DNA from: JAGTVG01 sp964389805
GTDB lineage: Bacteria; Bacteroidota; Bacteroidia; Cytophagales; Cyclobacteriaceae
Direction of reading: 5' to 3'
Assembly: GCA_964389805.1 (NCBI GenBank)
Contig: CAYMFU010000035.1
Span: forward strand, 1 to 64,000
DNA length: 64,000 nt
Position numbers and translations under genes: made by a program. This document shows positions 41,213 to 51,005 of the stretch, piece after piece; position 1 is the stretch's first letter; each line of letters begins with the position of its first letter. The notes under the pieces are model-generated. The model worked only from the letters and a program-made list of their open reading frames with translations. It made no database searches and was not told where the DNA came from.

Positions 41213-42430
41213 ATGAAGGTAGATACCATGAGATTTATAGATAAGTGGATGGGCATTCCACTTGTTTTTATATTAAGCGTTATTTTGTGGATTCTGGAAC
41301 GCTTAACCTTCAAGCGCCAAAGTAAGCCGGATCTGAAAAATACCTTATTCATTGAGCTATCTGAAATGGGCAGTGCTATACTGGCTGATCCGGCAATGAA
41401 AATACTACAGCGTGAAAGTGGTGGCCGGTTGTTTTTTGCTATTTTCGAATCAAATTACAAGAGTTTGCAAATCCTGAATACGGTAGAAGAGAGTCATATT
41501 TTTAAAATGCGCTCTGACAATTTGTTCAGTCTCACCCTTGATGTGCTTTCCTTTATTAAATGGTGCCGGATGAATAAGATCTCAGCAGTAATTGACCTTG
41601 AGCTCTTTTCCAGGTTTACAGCTATTTTATCCGGATTAAGCAGTGCCGGTACCAGGATTGGATTTTCACAATTTCACGATGAAGGAATGTACAGGGGATT
41701 TGTTATCAATTACCCGGTCAGATACAATCCCCATGTTCATATTGCCACTAATTTTATTTCTCTTGTCCACAGGGCACTTGATCTGTATCATAATCCTTAT
41801 CCGACTATCGCCGTCAGGCCAGATCAAATGACGCTGGCACTAGCTGTACCTGAGCATTTTGACATGAAAGGCGTTCAAAAAAAGCTTCACAGTTTATATG
41901 AAGATTGGGATAAGAAAAGAATAGTTTTGATCAATCCCAATGCGTCGGAGCTTCTGCCACAGCGCAGATGGCTACCTGAGTACTTCGTTTCAGTTGGTAA
42001 AGAAATTCTGAAAAAACACAAGGATGTTGTAATTATAGCTACAGGGGCTCCATCAGAAAAAGATTATGTTCAGAAAGTTGTCGATGATATTGATAATGAG
42101 AGATGTATAAACTCTGCGGGGAGATTTGAATTCCTTGAATTGATCCCCTTGTATCTCCTTTCTGAATTATTGCTGACAAATGATTCCGGACCGGCACATT
42201 TTTCATCCGTTACTCCTTTAAAGGTTTTTGTAATTATGGGCCCGGAAACGCCGATATTATATGGTCCACTTGGTAATGCCGAAGTGTTTTATCTGGGATT
42301 GCCTTGTTCACCATGTGTAAGTGCGGCCAATCATAGAAAAACGACTTGTATCACAAGACCTTGCATTAGTGGTATAAGCCCTGAAAGTGTTTATGAGAAG
42401 ATCAGCCTTTTTCTCAATTCAGCTCATTGA
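41213..42430 (+). CDS. Glycosyltransferase family 9 (heptosyltransferase-like)
   Basis: The 405-residue protein has one hydrophobic segment near the N-terminus (about 15-31), which may attach it to the inner membrane. The GT9 C-terminal domain has LINPNASELLPQRRW, VIIATGAPSEKDY and LLTNDSGPAHFSS (the nucleotide-sugar binding region), followed by a Cys-rich stretch (PCSPCVS and ITRPC). Such enzymes add heptose or related sugars to lipopolysaccharide core or other glycolipids. The donor is unknown. The gene overlaps the end of the convergent GT39 gene by seven bases. Confidence 0.87.
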   Translation: MKVDTMRFIDKWMGIPLVFILSVILWILERLTFKRQSKPDLKNTLFIELSEMGSAILADPAMKILQRESGGRLFFAIFESNYKSLQILNTVEESHIFKMRSDNLFSLTLDVLSFIKWCRMNKISAVIDLELFSRFTAILSGLSSAGTRIGFSQFHDEGMYRGFVINYPVRYNPHVHIATNFISLVHRALDLYHNPYPTIAVRPDQMTLALAVPEHFDMKGVQKKLHSLYEDWDKKRIVLINPNASELLPQRRWLPEYFVSVGKEILKKHKDVVIIATGAPSEKDYVQKVVDDIDNERCINSAGRFEFLELIPLYLLSELLLTNDSGPAHFSSVTPLKVFVIMGPETPILYGPLGNAEVFYLGLPCSPCVSAANHRKTTCITRPCISGISPESVYEKISLFLNSAH

Positions 42431-44091
42431 AGGTAAACCAGATAGGATTTTGACAATGTGCTTTTACGAGTAGATGAATTTATAAATCCACCGCTCAATC
42501 CTGTAACATGGAAATCGTCAAATTCTTTAAGTAACACGGGAGTATACCCATATTTGTCCAGCTTTTTCAATCCCGCTTCATCAGTAAATAAAAGGTGACC
42601 GTTTAACTTAATTTGGGATATCTCATCCTCTGTTACCTCTGGAATAATCTTCTTCAGATAAAATTGAGTACTCCATTGCTTCTTTTCAAAAGTAACCAGA
42701 TCGTCTGACGGCAGTTGCTGATCTATCATATAAAAAGCCAATTCGCTTTCTGACTGATATCTTAGAAGATCCGGGTAAAATTGTCGGTTTAAATAGTAAT
42801 TTACAGACAAAATAACAATAGCTGGAGGGATTATTATTCTTTTTATCATTGACTTATTTTTAACGATAAAAAATAAGGATACAGCTATTCCTGCAGACAT
42901 AACAATAATTACATCTATATGAGGAATTTTGTCGAAATAAAACAGATGAAGCAATGCCACCAAAACAAGAAATATTGTCATTATAAAATTCATCAAAATA
43001 TAATGAACCTTTAAAAATTTATGATTTCGCGATCTATCCAGTAATACGAAAGCAGATAAAATGCTTAAAAAGGGGAACAATTGATTCAGATAATGCGGAA
43101 GTTGAAAACTTGATAGAGAAAATATTAAAAAAGTGAACAGAAATCCGAAAAGCGTATAGTTTTCATATATACATTTACCCGTAACAATATATTTTACTTT
43201 CCGGTAAATACTTGAATAAGCCAGTAGAGCCCATGGAGCGAAGGCCCAGAGTAAGGTATGGAAATAGAAAAACAGATCACCTTCACCTTTAATTGGTCCT
43301 GTGTTGGTAAACCGGCCCCATTGGCTATCCCAAAGAAAGAATCTGATCCCTGATACTCCTTTTAATCCAAAGATTACCTTTTCCGGATGTGCATCAAACT
43401 GGTAATAATAAGCGATGAGCGTCGGAGATATCATTACAAATGTTAGGCAGATGACCAGAATCCACTGCCAGTGAAAGATCTCTATCCATTTCTTTTGATA
43501 AATCAATGTGAGACCTATACCCGAAGCCACAGGAATTATGCTGAATAATCCTTTTGTCATCAGTAATATGGCGAGACCGAATGATCCCAATACTAGGTAC
43601 ATTATCTTTTTTTTATCAAGGTATATGGCAAAATAGTATAGGGAAAAAATGGTAAAGCAAGTCAGGTATGGTTCTGCCCGGACATCATTGTTTGAAATAA
43701 TGATATGTTCAGCTGTCATTAGAAAAAGGGCCGCGATTATTCCATGGTTTTTTGAATAGAATCGTTTCCCAAATAAGTAAACATAATAAGCGGCAAGCAG
43801 TGAAAAAAGTATCGCCGGTAATTTATATCCCAGGTTGTTGATCCCAAATACCTTAAAAAAGATAGCTGTAACCCAGAATTGAAAATGTGGTTTGTCCAAC
43901 CAGTCCACACCTTTTAGTTTTATCTCAGAAAAACTATTATTTTTTATCATTTCCATAGAGATATCGGCATAAACTGTAGCATCAGGCTCCATGAGTGTTA
44001 TAAATATGCCAATAGCATATACAACCAGAGAAAATAAGAGAATAATTATTCCCCAACTTTGAAAATTGATCTTGTTTAGCTCCAGCTTCAT
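42424..44091 (-). CDS. GT39-like integral membrane glycosyltransferase (ArnT/PMT type)
   Basis: The 555-residue protein has about eleven hydrophobic helices and an external C-terminal domain. The motif EPDATVYADISMEM after the first helix carries the catalytic Asp/Glu of GT-C enzymes. The KGVDWLDKPHFQFW segment and the TAEHIIISNNDVRAEPYLT loop are typical of ArnT-like proteins, which use polyprenyl-phosphate sugars to modify lipid A or surface glycans. It starts directly after the sugar porter stop with no spacer; cotranscription is likely. The sugar and acceptor are not apparent. Confidence 0.87.
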   Translation of the reverse strand: MKLELNKINFQSWGIIILLFSLVVYAIGIFITLMEPDATVYADISMEMIKNNSFSEIKLKGVDWLDKPHFQFWVTAIFFKVFGINNLGYKLPAILFSLLAAYYVYLFGKRFYSKNHGIIAALFLMTAEHIIISNNDVRAEPYLTCFTIFSLYYFAIYLDKKKIMYLVLGSFGLAILLMTKGLFSIIPVASGIGLTLIYQKKWIEIFHWQWILVICLTFVMISPTLIAYYYQFDAHPEKVIFGLKGVSGIRFFLWDSQWGRFTNTGPIKGEGDLFFYFHTLLWAFAPWALLAYSSIYRKVKYIVTGKCIYENYTLFGFLFTFLIFSLSSFQLPHYLNQLFPFLSILSAFVLLDRSRNHKFLKVHYILMNFIMTIFLVLVALLHLFYFDKIPHIDVIIVMSAGIAVSLFFIVKNKSMIKRIIIPPAIVILSVNYYLNRQFYPDLLRYQSESELAFYMIDQQLPSDDLVTFEKKQWSTQFYLKKIIPEVTEDEISQIKLNGHLLFTDEAGLKKLDKYGYTPVLLKEFDDFHVTGLSGGFINSSTRKSTLSKSYLVYLQ

Positions 44092-45414
44092 CTATTTTTT
44101 GATCATTATGTCTTCCAATTCCTCAAGTGAAATTCCTTTTGTCTCAGGCATTATCTTCAATACAAAGAACAATTGAAATACCATCATGACCGAGAAGAAT
44201 AAAAAGGTAGGGCCAAATCCTATCTTTTCAGCAGAAGGGATCAGAAAGGTTATGAAGGCAGCCATAAACCAGTGCGTGAAACTTCCAAGAGACTGTCCTT
44301 TAGCACGCACTTCATTTGGGAAAATTTCAGAAATGAAAACCCAGATCACTGCTCCCTGTGAAAATCCGAAAAAGGCTATATAAATAAAAAGGCTAATGGC
44401 AACAAGTTGTCCCCCAATAGAAAAATAAAACGACAGGGAAGTCATTGCTAGTGTAATGATCAGGCCAATAGAGCCAAGGATCATCAAAAATCTCCTCCCA
44501 AAACGATCAATAAAACTTATGGCAAGGATTGTAAACAGGAAATTGATAAAACCAATACCTGCCGTTGAAAGCAAAGCGGAACTTGTTTCCAAACCTGCAT
44601 TCTGAAAAATCCTCGGAGTATAATAGATCACTGCATTTATGCCTGAAACCTGGTTAAAAATGGCAAACATGACTGCAAGCATAATTGGGAATTTGTATTG
44701 CCTGGAGAGGAATTTTTCCTTTTTTGATTGGTCAAGGTGTTGTTGATGTGTAGATATGATCAATTGGACTTCATGCTCCACATTATCATGTCCGATCCTG
44801 GATAAGATCGACCTCGCATTTTCTACAAGTCCCTTTTTAAAGATCAGCCACCTTGGGCTTTCAGGGATAAACAAGACCAGGGATAGGAATACAAAAGCGG
44901 GAATCCCTTCCACGCCCAGCATCCACCTCCAGGCATTCTCTCCGCTACCCCCAAATAAGTAGTTTGAAAGATAAGCTATGAGTATGCCCAGGACTACATT
45001 AAATTGAAATAAGGCAACCAATCTGCCCCGCATCCGGGCAGGGGATATCTCCGATATATACATGGGGCCTGCAACCGAGGATGCTCCAACACCGAGTCCT
45101 CCGATAAAACGAAAAAATAAGAAGGCATACCAGCCTGTTGCCAGGGCAGATCCTACCGCAGAAACAAAATAAAGAAGGCCTATCCAGAATAAGGTTTTCT
45201 TTCTCCCTAATTTATCAGAAGGAAATCCCCCGAAGAGGGCACCGATTATGGTTCCGAAAAGTGCTATGGATACGGTAAGGCCATGTTGAATGTCGTTAAG
45301 TTTCCATAACATTTGAATAGACTGCTCAGCACCTGAAATAACAGCTGTGTCAAAGCCAAACAGGAATCCTCCAAGGGCAGCGACAAAAGTGACAAAGTAG
45401 AGATATTTTTTCAT
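44092..45414 (-). CDS. MFS sugar porter, XylE-like
   Basis: The 440-residue protein has twelve hydrophobic segments. Sugar porter signatures are GFLFGFDTAVISGA in helix 1, DKLGRKKTLFW and GVGASSVAGPMYISEISPARMRGR (PxxISExxPxxxRG-type), and the C-terminal PETKGISLEEL, a hallmark of the family. It probably imports a hexose or pentose with protons. Xylose is a reasonable guess as xylAB lie 10 kb away, but no direct link is visible. It is the first of two minus-strand genes. The start ATG is preceded by a 174-base spacer toward the rhomboid gene. Confidence 0.9.
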   Translation of the reverse strand: MKKYLYFVTFVAALGGFLFGFDTAVISGAEQSIQMLWKLNDIQHGLTVSIALFGTIIGALFGGFPSDKLGRKKTLFWIGLLYFVSAVGSALATGWYAFLFFRFIGGLGVGASSVAGPMYISEISPARMRGRLVALFQFNVVLGILIAYLSNYLFGGSGENAWRWMLGVEGIPAFVFLSLVLFIPESPRWLIFKKGLVENARSILSRIGHDNVEHEVQLIISTHQQHLDQSKKEKFLSRQYKFPIMLAVMFAIFNQVSGINAVIYYTPRIFQNAGLETSSALLSTAGIGFINFLFTILAISFIDRFGRRFLMILGSIGLIITLAMTSLSFYFSIGGQLVAISLFIYIAFFGFSQGAVIWVFISEIFPNEVRAKGQSLGSFTHWFMAAFITFLIPSAEKIGFGPTFLFFSVMMVFQLFFVLKIMPETKGISLEELEDIMIKK

Positions 45415-45588
45415 TAATTATTGTTCTGCGATTACATTAAATGATAACCAAATATAATTTAAAAGCAAATTATAACCTTATTGTAAGAGTAAGAATAAAG
45501 ACTAACAGGATATTTGATTAACTTTATTTAGGAATTCCACACTATGAGTGCAACTTGTCAATATTAGTTGTTTATTCTGGTTGATTCC

Positions 45589-46287
45589 ATGCACATGTTT
45601 AAATCAAAAGAATTTAAAATATTACAAAGGGGAGTCTATCTGACTTTATCATTTGTATTGATCCTGTGGATTATTAAATCTGTGGAATGGGCCAGTCATC
45701 TTGACCTGGGTTTATATGGAATATTGCCTAGAACAGTTAAAGGAAGTCTCGGGATAGTTACTGGTCCGTTGATCCATGGGGATGCCATACACTTAATGTC
45801 AAATACTATTCCCTTGATCATCCTTGGTGTAGGGTTGTTTTATTTTTATCATAAAATTGCTCCTGAAGTATTTTTATGGATATACCTGGCCTCAGGATTC
45901 TGGGTATGGATCATAGGCCGTGAAGCTTATCATATAGGATCTAGTGGGCTTGTCTACGGATTAGTCATGTTCATATTCTGGGGGGGTATTCTGAGAAAGA
46001 ATCCCAGATCACTTGCTATATCCATGATCATATTCTTTCTTTATGGTGGAATGATCTATGGTCTATTTCCATTTGATGAATCAATTTCATGGGAATCTCA
46101 TATTATGGGATCAGTTGCTGGCATTTTCCTGGCTTTCTACTTTAAAAAAATACCCATATACCTGGGAGAGACAGAAGCAAGCACTGAAATTCAGCATGAA
46201 AGAGTGAAAATGACTCAACAGTCACAGAATGTATCTCACACAGCAGGGGAAAATAAAACGATCCGGTATTTCTATCAGGATAAGTAG
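45589..46287 (+). CDS. Rhomboid intramembrane serine protease
   Basis: The ATG at 45589 is preferred over an upstream TTG and gives 232 residues; a second ATG two codons later is possible. About six hydrophobic helices are present. The catalytic Ser is in GSSGLVYG, and the His in the later helix region ESHIMGSVAG; the family Asn/His motif before the first catalytic helix is in GDAIHLMSNT. It cleaves membrane proteins within or near the membrane. The soluble C-terminal tail is charged. It is a single gene, divergent from the sugar porter. Confidence 0.9.
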   Translation: MHMFKSKEFKILQRGVYLTLSFVLILWIIKSVEWASHLDLGLYGILPRTVKGSLGIVTGPLIHGDAIHLMSNTIPLIILGVGLFYFYHKIAPEVFLWIYLASGFWVWIIGREAYHIGSSGLVYGLVMFIFWGGILRKNPRSLAISMIIFFLYGGMIYGLFPFDESISWESHIMGSVAGIFLAFYFKKIPIYLGETEASTEIQHERVKMTQQSQNVSHTAGENKTIRYFYQDK

Positions 46288-46380
46288 TAGATCCCATATT
46301 GTTATTTATTGATCCTTCTTAGCATAGTATATATATATCTTTTTTATATTTGCGACCAGTTAAACCAAAATCATCAGAAA

Positions 46381-47025
46381 GTGAAATATTTTTCGATTAT
46401 CTTAAACTTTATACTGGCTATAGCCATTATTGTATTGTACGTATTATTCTTCTCTTTACCCGGAGATCATAAAGCATCAACCGACGAAGATTCGACGACA
46501 ATAGCCATGCCAACGGATATTTCAATTGCTTACGTACTGGAAGATTCTCTTCTGAGTAATTATGAATATTTCCAGGAACTCGCAGGCGATCTGAATAAAA
46601 AAAGACAGGCAATGGAAAACGATTATACGATGAAAGCCCAGGGTCTTCAGAAGGAATTCGAGGGATTTCAAAGGACTGCCGGCAATATGACCATGAATCA
46701 GGCAAGGGCAGTAGAAGAAGATCTTATGCAAAAAAGACAGAACCTGATGTTGCTTCAGGAAAAAATGGGACAGGATCTTTTAAAAGCTGAATCGGAGGTA
46801 AACACACAGTTATACGATAAAGTGTCCAATTATCTGGAAAATTACGCCAAGGCAAACGGGTTTGCATTGATTTTAAACGTAAAAAGAGGGAATGCTATAA
46901 TTTATGGGGATAAAGGGATGGATATTACGGATATCGTGGTGAAAGGTTTGAATGATGAATATAATTCCACAGGCATAACACCGCAGGCTCCTTCGGCAAC
47001 AGCGGACACTACAGGTATAAATTAG
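46381..47025 (+). CDS. OmpH/Skp-like periplasmic protein
   Basis: I choose the GTG at 46381 (MKYFSIILNFILAIAIIV), which places a signal or anchor at the N-terminus; it gives 214 residues. A region SIAYVLEDSLLSNYEYFQELAGDLNKKR with a long coiled coil (about 70-150) and a C-terminal beta end (NGFALILNVKRGNAIIYGDKGMDIT) match OmpH/Skp chaperones, which carry outer-membrane proteins across the periplasm. The N-terminal membrane segment is followed by FFSLPG with no obvious cleavage site, so it may stay anchored. The C-terminal tail is Ala/Thr/Pro-rich. It follows the rhomboid gene at 93 bases. Confidence 0.85.
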   Translation: MKYFSIILNFILAIAIIVLYVLFFSLPGDHKASTDEDSTTIAMPTDISIAYVLEDSLLSNYEYFQELAGDLNKKRQAMENDYTMKAQGLQKEFEGFQRTAGNMTMNQARAVEEDLMQKRQNLMLLQEKMGQDLLKAESEVNTQLYDKVSNYLENYAKANGFALILNVKRGNAIIYGDKGMDITDIVVKGLNDEYNSTGITPQAPSATADTTGIN

Positions 47026-47063
47026 AAAGGAAACAAACTAGAAATTAAAGGCTCTGTATTGTA

Positions 47064-47744
47064 TTAATCATCGAAATAGAGCTCTTTGTCTTTAAAGAGG
47101 TTCAGGCCGATAGAGAAGAAAAATACATTGACATCCAGATTTTCATATGGCTGATAGGGTTCCCCTGTATTCCCGTCAATCTGAACATAATCCTGGTTAA
47201 AGAATCCGGTTAAATAGTATTTGAACTTAATGTTCACACCTTTAGGTAATTGTACGCCAATCAATACGGTATGATAAACTGTAGGAACCCTGCCAGTGAA
47301 CCATTCGGTGTACTTTGATTTCATGTCATTAACAAAGGTTTTTTCTTTATAATTAAACGGAAATTCAATTTCATATCCAGCATAAACAAAGGTTTTCTCG
47401 AAGTTACCGGCTTTTACGCCTACCGGGATACCCATATTATATGTTCTATATTTTTTTCGGGTAGCTTCGTCTTCATCATATATAAAACCTACATTTCGGA
47501 CTCCAATTCCAGAGAACAGCCCAAAGTGTTCTGTAGCATCGTAGTTGAAGAAAGTCTGTACGTTTATTACGGGCGCCCATCTGATTATGGAGGATTCACT
47601 TATGCCATCCTGCTCAATGTCCGCAAAGGAGAACAACATCTCCAATCCCGTTGACCAATAAGTCTTATCCTGGGCATTTAATGATCCGGAATAAGAAAAT
47701 AAAACAAGCATGATAAAAAATATAAATTTGTATATGTATTTCAT
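47064..47744 (-). CDS. Outer-membrane beta-barrel protein
   Basis: The 226-residue protein has a signal peptide (end near LNAQ, residue 25) and a pattern of alternating aromatic/polar strands: FFNYDATEHFGLFSGIGVRNVGF, GIPVGVKAGNF and VNIKFKYYLTGFF. It fits a small eight-strand barrel of the OmpW/OmpX-like or PorT-like sort found in Bacteroidota. No functional motif is recognised. It is convergent with the OmpH-like gene (39 bases between stops). Confidence 0.75.
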   Translation of the reverse strand: MKYIYKFIFFIMLVLFSYSGSLNAQDKTYWSTGLEMLFSFADIEQDGISESSIIRWAPVINVQTFFNYDATEHFGLFSGIGVRNVGFIYDEDEATRKKYRTYNMGIPVGVKAGNFEKTFVYAGYEIEFPFNYKEKTFVNDMKSKYTEWFTGRVPTVYHTVLIGVQLPKGVNIKFKYYLTGFFNQDYVQIDGNTGEPYQPYENLDVNVFFFSIGLNLFKDKELYFDD

Positions 47745-47795
47745 TGTAGTAGAATTTTAAAGATTTTTAGCATTAAAAATATATATTCCTTGCAA

Positions 47796-48731
47796 TTATG
47801 TTTTTATTGATCCCATAATTTCTTCAGGTTTCTTGAAAAAAACAAAATTAGTTCCCCGGGATTTTTCAACTTCGGATTGTAGCTTATATCTTTTTGGGGT
47901 AATGGTTTTCTTCACAGAGCGGATGTATATCTTTTTAATTCTTCCGGGGAAAGCCTTCGATATATCCGCATAAATTTCCGGGTCTTTCTGGCTGTCATCT
48001 CCTATTAGTATAAAATCCGTTGTTTTTAAAGAGTTAAGCACGAAAGTGATTTTTTCTTTCTTATGTGATGCGGTAGCCGGTCTTTTCTTTTTCTTAAATA
48101 TCTGATTCCATTTTACAAAAGGTTTAAGAAATACGGGGCCAATAGGAAAATGGTTGTGTTCAAGGAATAAGCGGATTAATGGGAAAAGGTTGGATTCACT
48201 GTTTGAAACATAGAAGAAGGGATATCCTTTTAAACTGAATTTATGATAAAGGTCCTTCATTTCTTTTACTGCTTTTCGTTTAAGTGCATTTTTGACGAGC
48301 AGTGTGCGTACCTTACGGAAGGTATTTAGCGTATGTGTGACCAGCACCGTATCATCGATGTCCGAAATAACAGCCGTTTTGATATTTCCATAAGAAAAAT
48401 AGCAATGATCGAAAGGTTCGGGTATTTGAATCCGGATTTTACTGTTTTTCTTCAGAAGATATACCTGTAACTTGTTCAGGTCCACAGCCATTCCATTGTT
48501 GCAGGAAAGGCTCATTTTAAAATATCCCCTGCTGTTCGACCGGACTTTGTGGTTTGCTCCGTTTAACTTAATCTCCAGATTTTTACTTTTAGTAGCCCCC
48601 CTTAAGTATGAATGCATAACACGGAATACATTTCTCCAGAAATATTCATTATGCTTTATTCTAAAGAGATTTTTTTGGGTTTTATAGATGGTGCCTTCCA
48701 GCCATAAAGACCCTTTCATACAGAGAACCAT
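47796..48731 (-). CDS. App1-like phosphatase (DUF2183)
   Basis: The ATG at 48731 gives 311 residues; an ATG four codons later (48719) is equally possible, while an upstream TTG would extend it by 13. The HAD-like motif AVISDIDDTVL contains the two catalytic Asp residues. FFYVSNSESNLFPLI holds the conserved Ser, KITFVLNSLKTTDFILIGDDSQKDPEIY the Lys and third acidic motif. Related proteins are phosphatidate phosphatases or unknown-lipid phosphatases. There is no signal peptide; the protein is very basic (pI high, many Lys/Arg). It stands alone. Confidence 0.85.
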   Translation of the reverse strand: MVLCMKGSLWLEGTIYKTQKNLFRIKHNEYFWRNVFRVMHSYLRGATKSKNLEIKLNGANHKVRSNSRGYFKMSLSCNNGMAVDLNKLQVYLLKKNSKIRIQIPEPFDHCYFSYGNIKTAVISDIDDTVLVTHTLNTFRKVRTLLVKNALKRKAVKEMKDLYHKFSLKGYPFFYVSNSESNLFPLIRLFLEHNHFPIGPVFLKPFVKWNQIFKKKKRPATASHKKEKITFVLNSLKTTDFILIGDDSQKDPEIYADISKAFPGRIKKIYIRSVKKTITPKRYKLQSEVEKSRGTNFVFFKKPEEIMGSIKT

Positions 48732-48925
48732 GAAAGGAAGAATAATATATCTAGTATTGGATGTTTGCAAACCTGTCGTTTATATATCCACTTTACAAGC
48801 AGATCATTTAAATAAAGATATCAAAGTAAATTTACCAAAATGGATTCTGTCAGAAAAGGATATTGCAATTATAAAACCTTTTAGCTGACAAGGTTAGAAT
48901 ATAATTTGCTATTCTTATGCCCAGG

Positions 48926-49963
48926 TTATTTTTTTAGCCCGAATGGAATGGAATAAAGCAAGGATACATTAAAATAACTATTTGGGCTCAGGTCGATGTC
49001 TTCGCCCGGAAGTGCAACGGGGAAATTGATATAATAACTCGTTGATAGGGTAAATCTATTCATTCTGATCATGATTGGCAGGGATAGCGAATAATTCATT
49101 ATGCCAAATACGTTTTCAGTTCTTTCTTCATAAGTAACATAATTTGAAATAAGATATTGGGCTAACCTGGGTCTGCGCTGCTTGAATTGCTGAAAATTAT
49201 GAATGCCTTGTTGTTCCAGCATCGATTGAAGTTGAGAATAATTCTCATCCAGATAATAAATCATCGCATTCCCAAGCAGGAGAGAAGCGGAGGGGAAAAT
49301 ATCAATTTCATCTATAAATCCTTTAGTTTTTATCCTGATGATCCCGTACATATTAGGTCTAATCCTATGGGCTGTTTCATGACCGAACATAAAAGAATAA
49401 TCTACTCCGAAGGAAAAATGTTTAAGATCAAGGTATATGGAGGCGTTCAAAGCTTCCGTTATTGGATAAAGTATCCCATCATAACTTTGATCTTGTGTGT
49501 AAAAGAAATGTTCATATGATGCAATGACACTCCATTTTGGAGTTATTGAGCCCATATATCCAAGAGTAAGAGTAGTTGGATTGATATGTGGTTCTACATC
49601 GCTATTCCAATACGTTGTGACATCCCCGAAAAGGCCGGTTTTATGATAGTATGAGGCGCCAAGTGAGAATCCATACTGATTTATGCCAAAGTCACGTCCG
49701 GCATTCATAATATTACTTGTATACGCTGTACGCAACATCAGAGAGGAGAATTTGAATTTCCCTTTTATCAAGCTATCGATCAGATCGATTATGGAAAGAG
49801 AGTCTTGTGCAAGTTCCTCCAGGAGGAGCGAATCATAGGCCAGGGTTTCATTAATAAGGGAATCGAGATCATAATCCTGCGAAAGGGCATGAGAATAGCT
49901 TCCCAATACCATAATCAGGGAAAGGGAAACTAACATCAGTCTCTTTTTCAAAAATTCAATCAA
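48926..49963 (-). CDS. Outer-membrane beta-barrel protein of the ECF-sigma operon
   Basis: The 345-residue protein has a signal peptide (end near ALSQ, residue 29). After a helical acidic stretch (about 30-70: DSLLLEELAQDSLSI) it shows barrel-like strands such as YGFSLGASYYHKTGLFGDV, WSVIASYEHFFYTQDQ and FNVSLLYSIPFGLKK, the last ending in a terminal Lys pair. I recognise no substrate motif. It is the last gene of the sigma operon, 39 bases after the Spy-like gene. Its position suggests that it is a target of envelope-stress control. Confidence 0.75.
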   Translation of the reverse strand: MIEFLKKRLMLVSLSLIMVLGSYSHALSQDYDLDSLINETLAYDSLLLEELAQDSLSIIDLIDSLIKGKFKFSSLMLRTAYTSNIMNAGRDFGINQYGFSLGASYYHKTGLFGDVTTYWNSDVEPHINPTTLTLGYMGSITPKWSVIASYEHFFYTQDQSYDGILYPITEALNASIYLDLKHFSFGVDYSFMFGHETAHRIRPNMYGIIRIKTKGFIDEIDIFPSASLLLGNAMIYYLDENYSQLQSMLEQQGIHNFQQFKQRRPRLAQYLISNYVTYEERTENVFGIMNYSLSLPIMIRMNRFTLSTSYYINFPVALPGEDIDLSPNSYFNVSLLYSIPFGLKK

Positions 49964-50002
49964 ATTATCAGGCCTACTCTATAAATTATATCAAAAACTA
50001 TG

Positions 50003-50503
50003 CTAATTATTACCTTTATCTTTCATCAATTGTTCTCTTCGATTGATCATCTGATCCCGTCGCATTTGCTGACGCTTTCGATCTTCCAGTCTCTGGATAA
50101 TCATTCTTCTGAAGTCATCTTCGGCTTTTCTGAGTGAGAACATTTGTTTAGTGGAAATGACCTCTGTCAATCTGTCAGAATATGTCTTCTCAAGCTGAAG
50201 CTGTCTCTCCTTGACATCCAGACCCAGTTTCATCAATGCCTTGCCCTGTTCTTCCGACATGTTGTCCATATCCACGTTCTTTCTGGCACTCTGCATTTCC
50301 TGGACGAGATTTTTTCTATGGATATTATATTCATTATATACTGGCCAGAACTTTTCAGCTTGTTCTGGTGTTAATCCAAGCCTTTCAGTGATCAGTGCAA
50401 TTCGCGCACTCTCAATTTTCTGTCTTGCTTCTCTGTTCTGCCCAAATGAAATTTGGAAGAAAAACAAAATCGGGACGATAATAAATATGAATTTCCTATT
50501 CAT
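50003..50503 (-). CDS. Spy/CpxP-like periplasmic protein
   Basis: The ATG at 50503 (MNRKFIFIIVPILFFFQ) gives 166 residues with a signal peptide ending near SFGQ; a longer frame reading through MSFWMNTK overlaps the upstream gene and is rejected. The mature protein is highly charged and helical, with a LTPEQAEKFWPVYNEYNIHRKNL region resembling LTxxQ motifs of Spy/CpxP and periplasmic heavy-metal sensors. The C-terminus is Arg/Lys/Gln-rich. It lies 19 bases after the putative anti-sigma gene and may bind misfolded proteins or metal. The role in the operon is inference. Confidence 0.75.
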   Translation of the reverse strand: MNRKFIFIIVPILFFFQISFGQNREARQKIESARIALITERLGLTPEQAEKFWPVYNEYNIHRKNLVQEMQSARKNVDMDNMSEEQGKALMKLGLDVKERQLQLEKTYSDRLTEVISTKQMFSLRKAEDDFRRMIIQRLEDRKRQQMRRDQMINRREQLMKDKGNN

Positions 50504-50522
50504 GATATTATAATTTTCAGTA

Positions 50523-50960
50523 TTACAGATATTGCATTTCAATTTCGTATTCATCCAGAAGCTCATCTATAGTCTCTTGATCCAATGGTTCAGAAGGTAT
50601 AAATTCATCTGAAATGGGATCTTCGGTAGACGCAATTATTGACATATCTAAACTTTCCAGGAATTCATCGGTACTCATTTCACTTTCTACAAGAAAATCT
50701 ACCAGGTCCTCAGTTGAAATTTCAGATAATAATTGATCTGCTGAAGTAGTATTATCATTTAATTTAGTAAACCCATAAATTGCAAATATCAGGATGACTG
50801 CAGCTGCTGCAATATTAATTATTGTCCTGAGTCGTATTACAGGAACCTTTTTCTGCTGCTCCGTTTCCTCAATGCGTTTCTGGAGACGGTCTGGAAAATT
50901 CTCGAAATAGTTATCGGGAACCTTAAATATATTATCATTATTTAAATCTTCCAGTTTCAT
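50523..50960 (-). CDS. Putative membrane-bound anti-sigma factor
   Basis: The 145-residue protein has an N-terminal soluble part (1-45) with DNYFENFPDRLQKRIEE, one transmembrane helix (about 48-64, INIAAAAVILIFAIYGF) and an acidic external domain of 80 residues (SEISTEDLVDFLVESEMSTDEF). The order matches membrane anti-sigma factors: cytoplasmic part binding the sigma factor and a periplasmic sensor. It lacks an obvious HxxxCxxC zinc site. It is 45 bases downstream of the sigma factor gene. The name is based on position and topology. Confidence 0.7.
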   Translation of the reverse strand: MKLEDLNNDNIFKVPDNYFENFPDRLQKRIEETEQQKKVPVIRLRTIINIAAAAVILIFAIYGFTKLNDNTTSADQLLSEISTEDLVDFLVESEMSTDEFLESLDMSIIASTEDPISDEFIPSEPLDQETIDELLDEYEIEMQYL

Positions 50961-51005
50961 TTCTTTATTGATATTTTCTATTTGACATCTTTAAACTCCA
51001 AAAGT

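Noticed and set aside
44092..45414. Sugar porter named as xylose transporter xylE
   Set aside because: The family is clear, but the xylAB genes are 10 kb away on the other strand, so the substrate is not supported.
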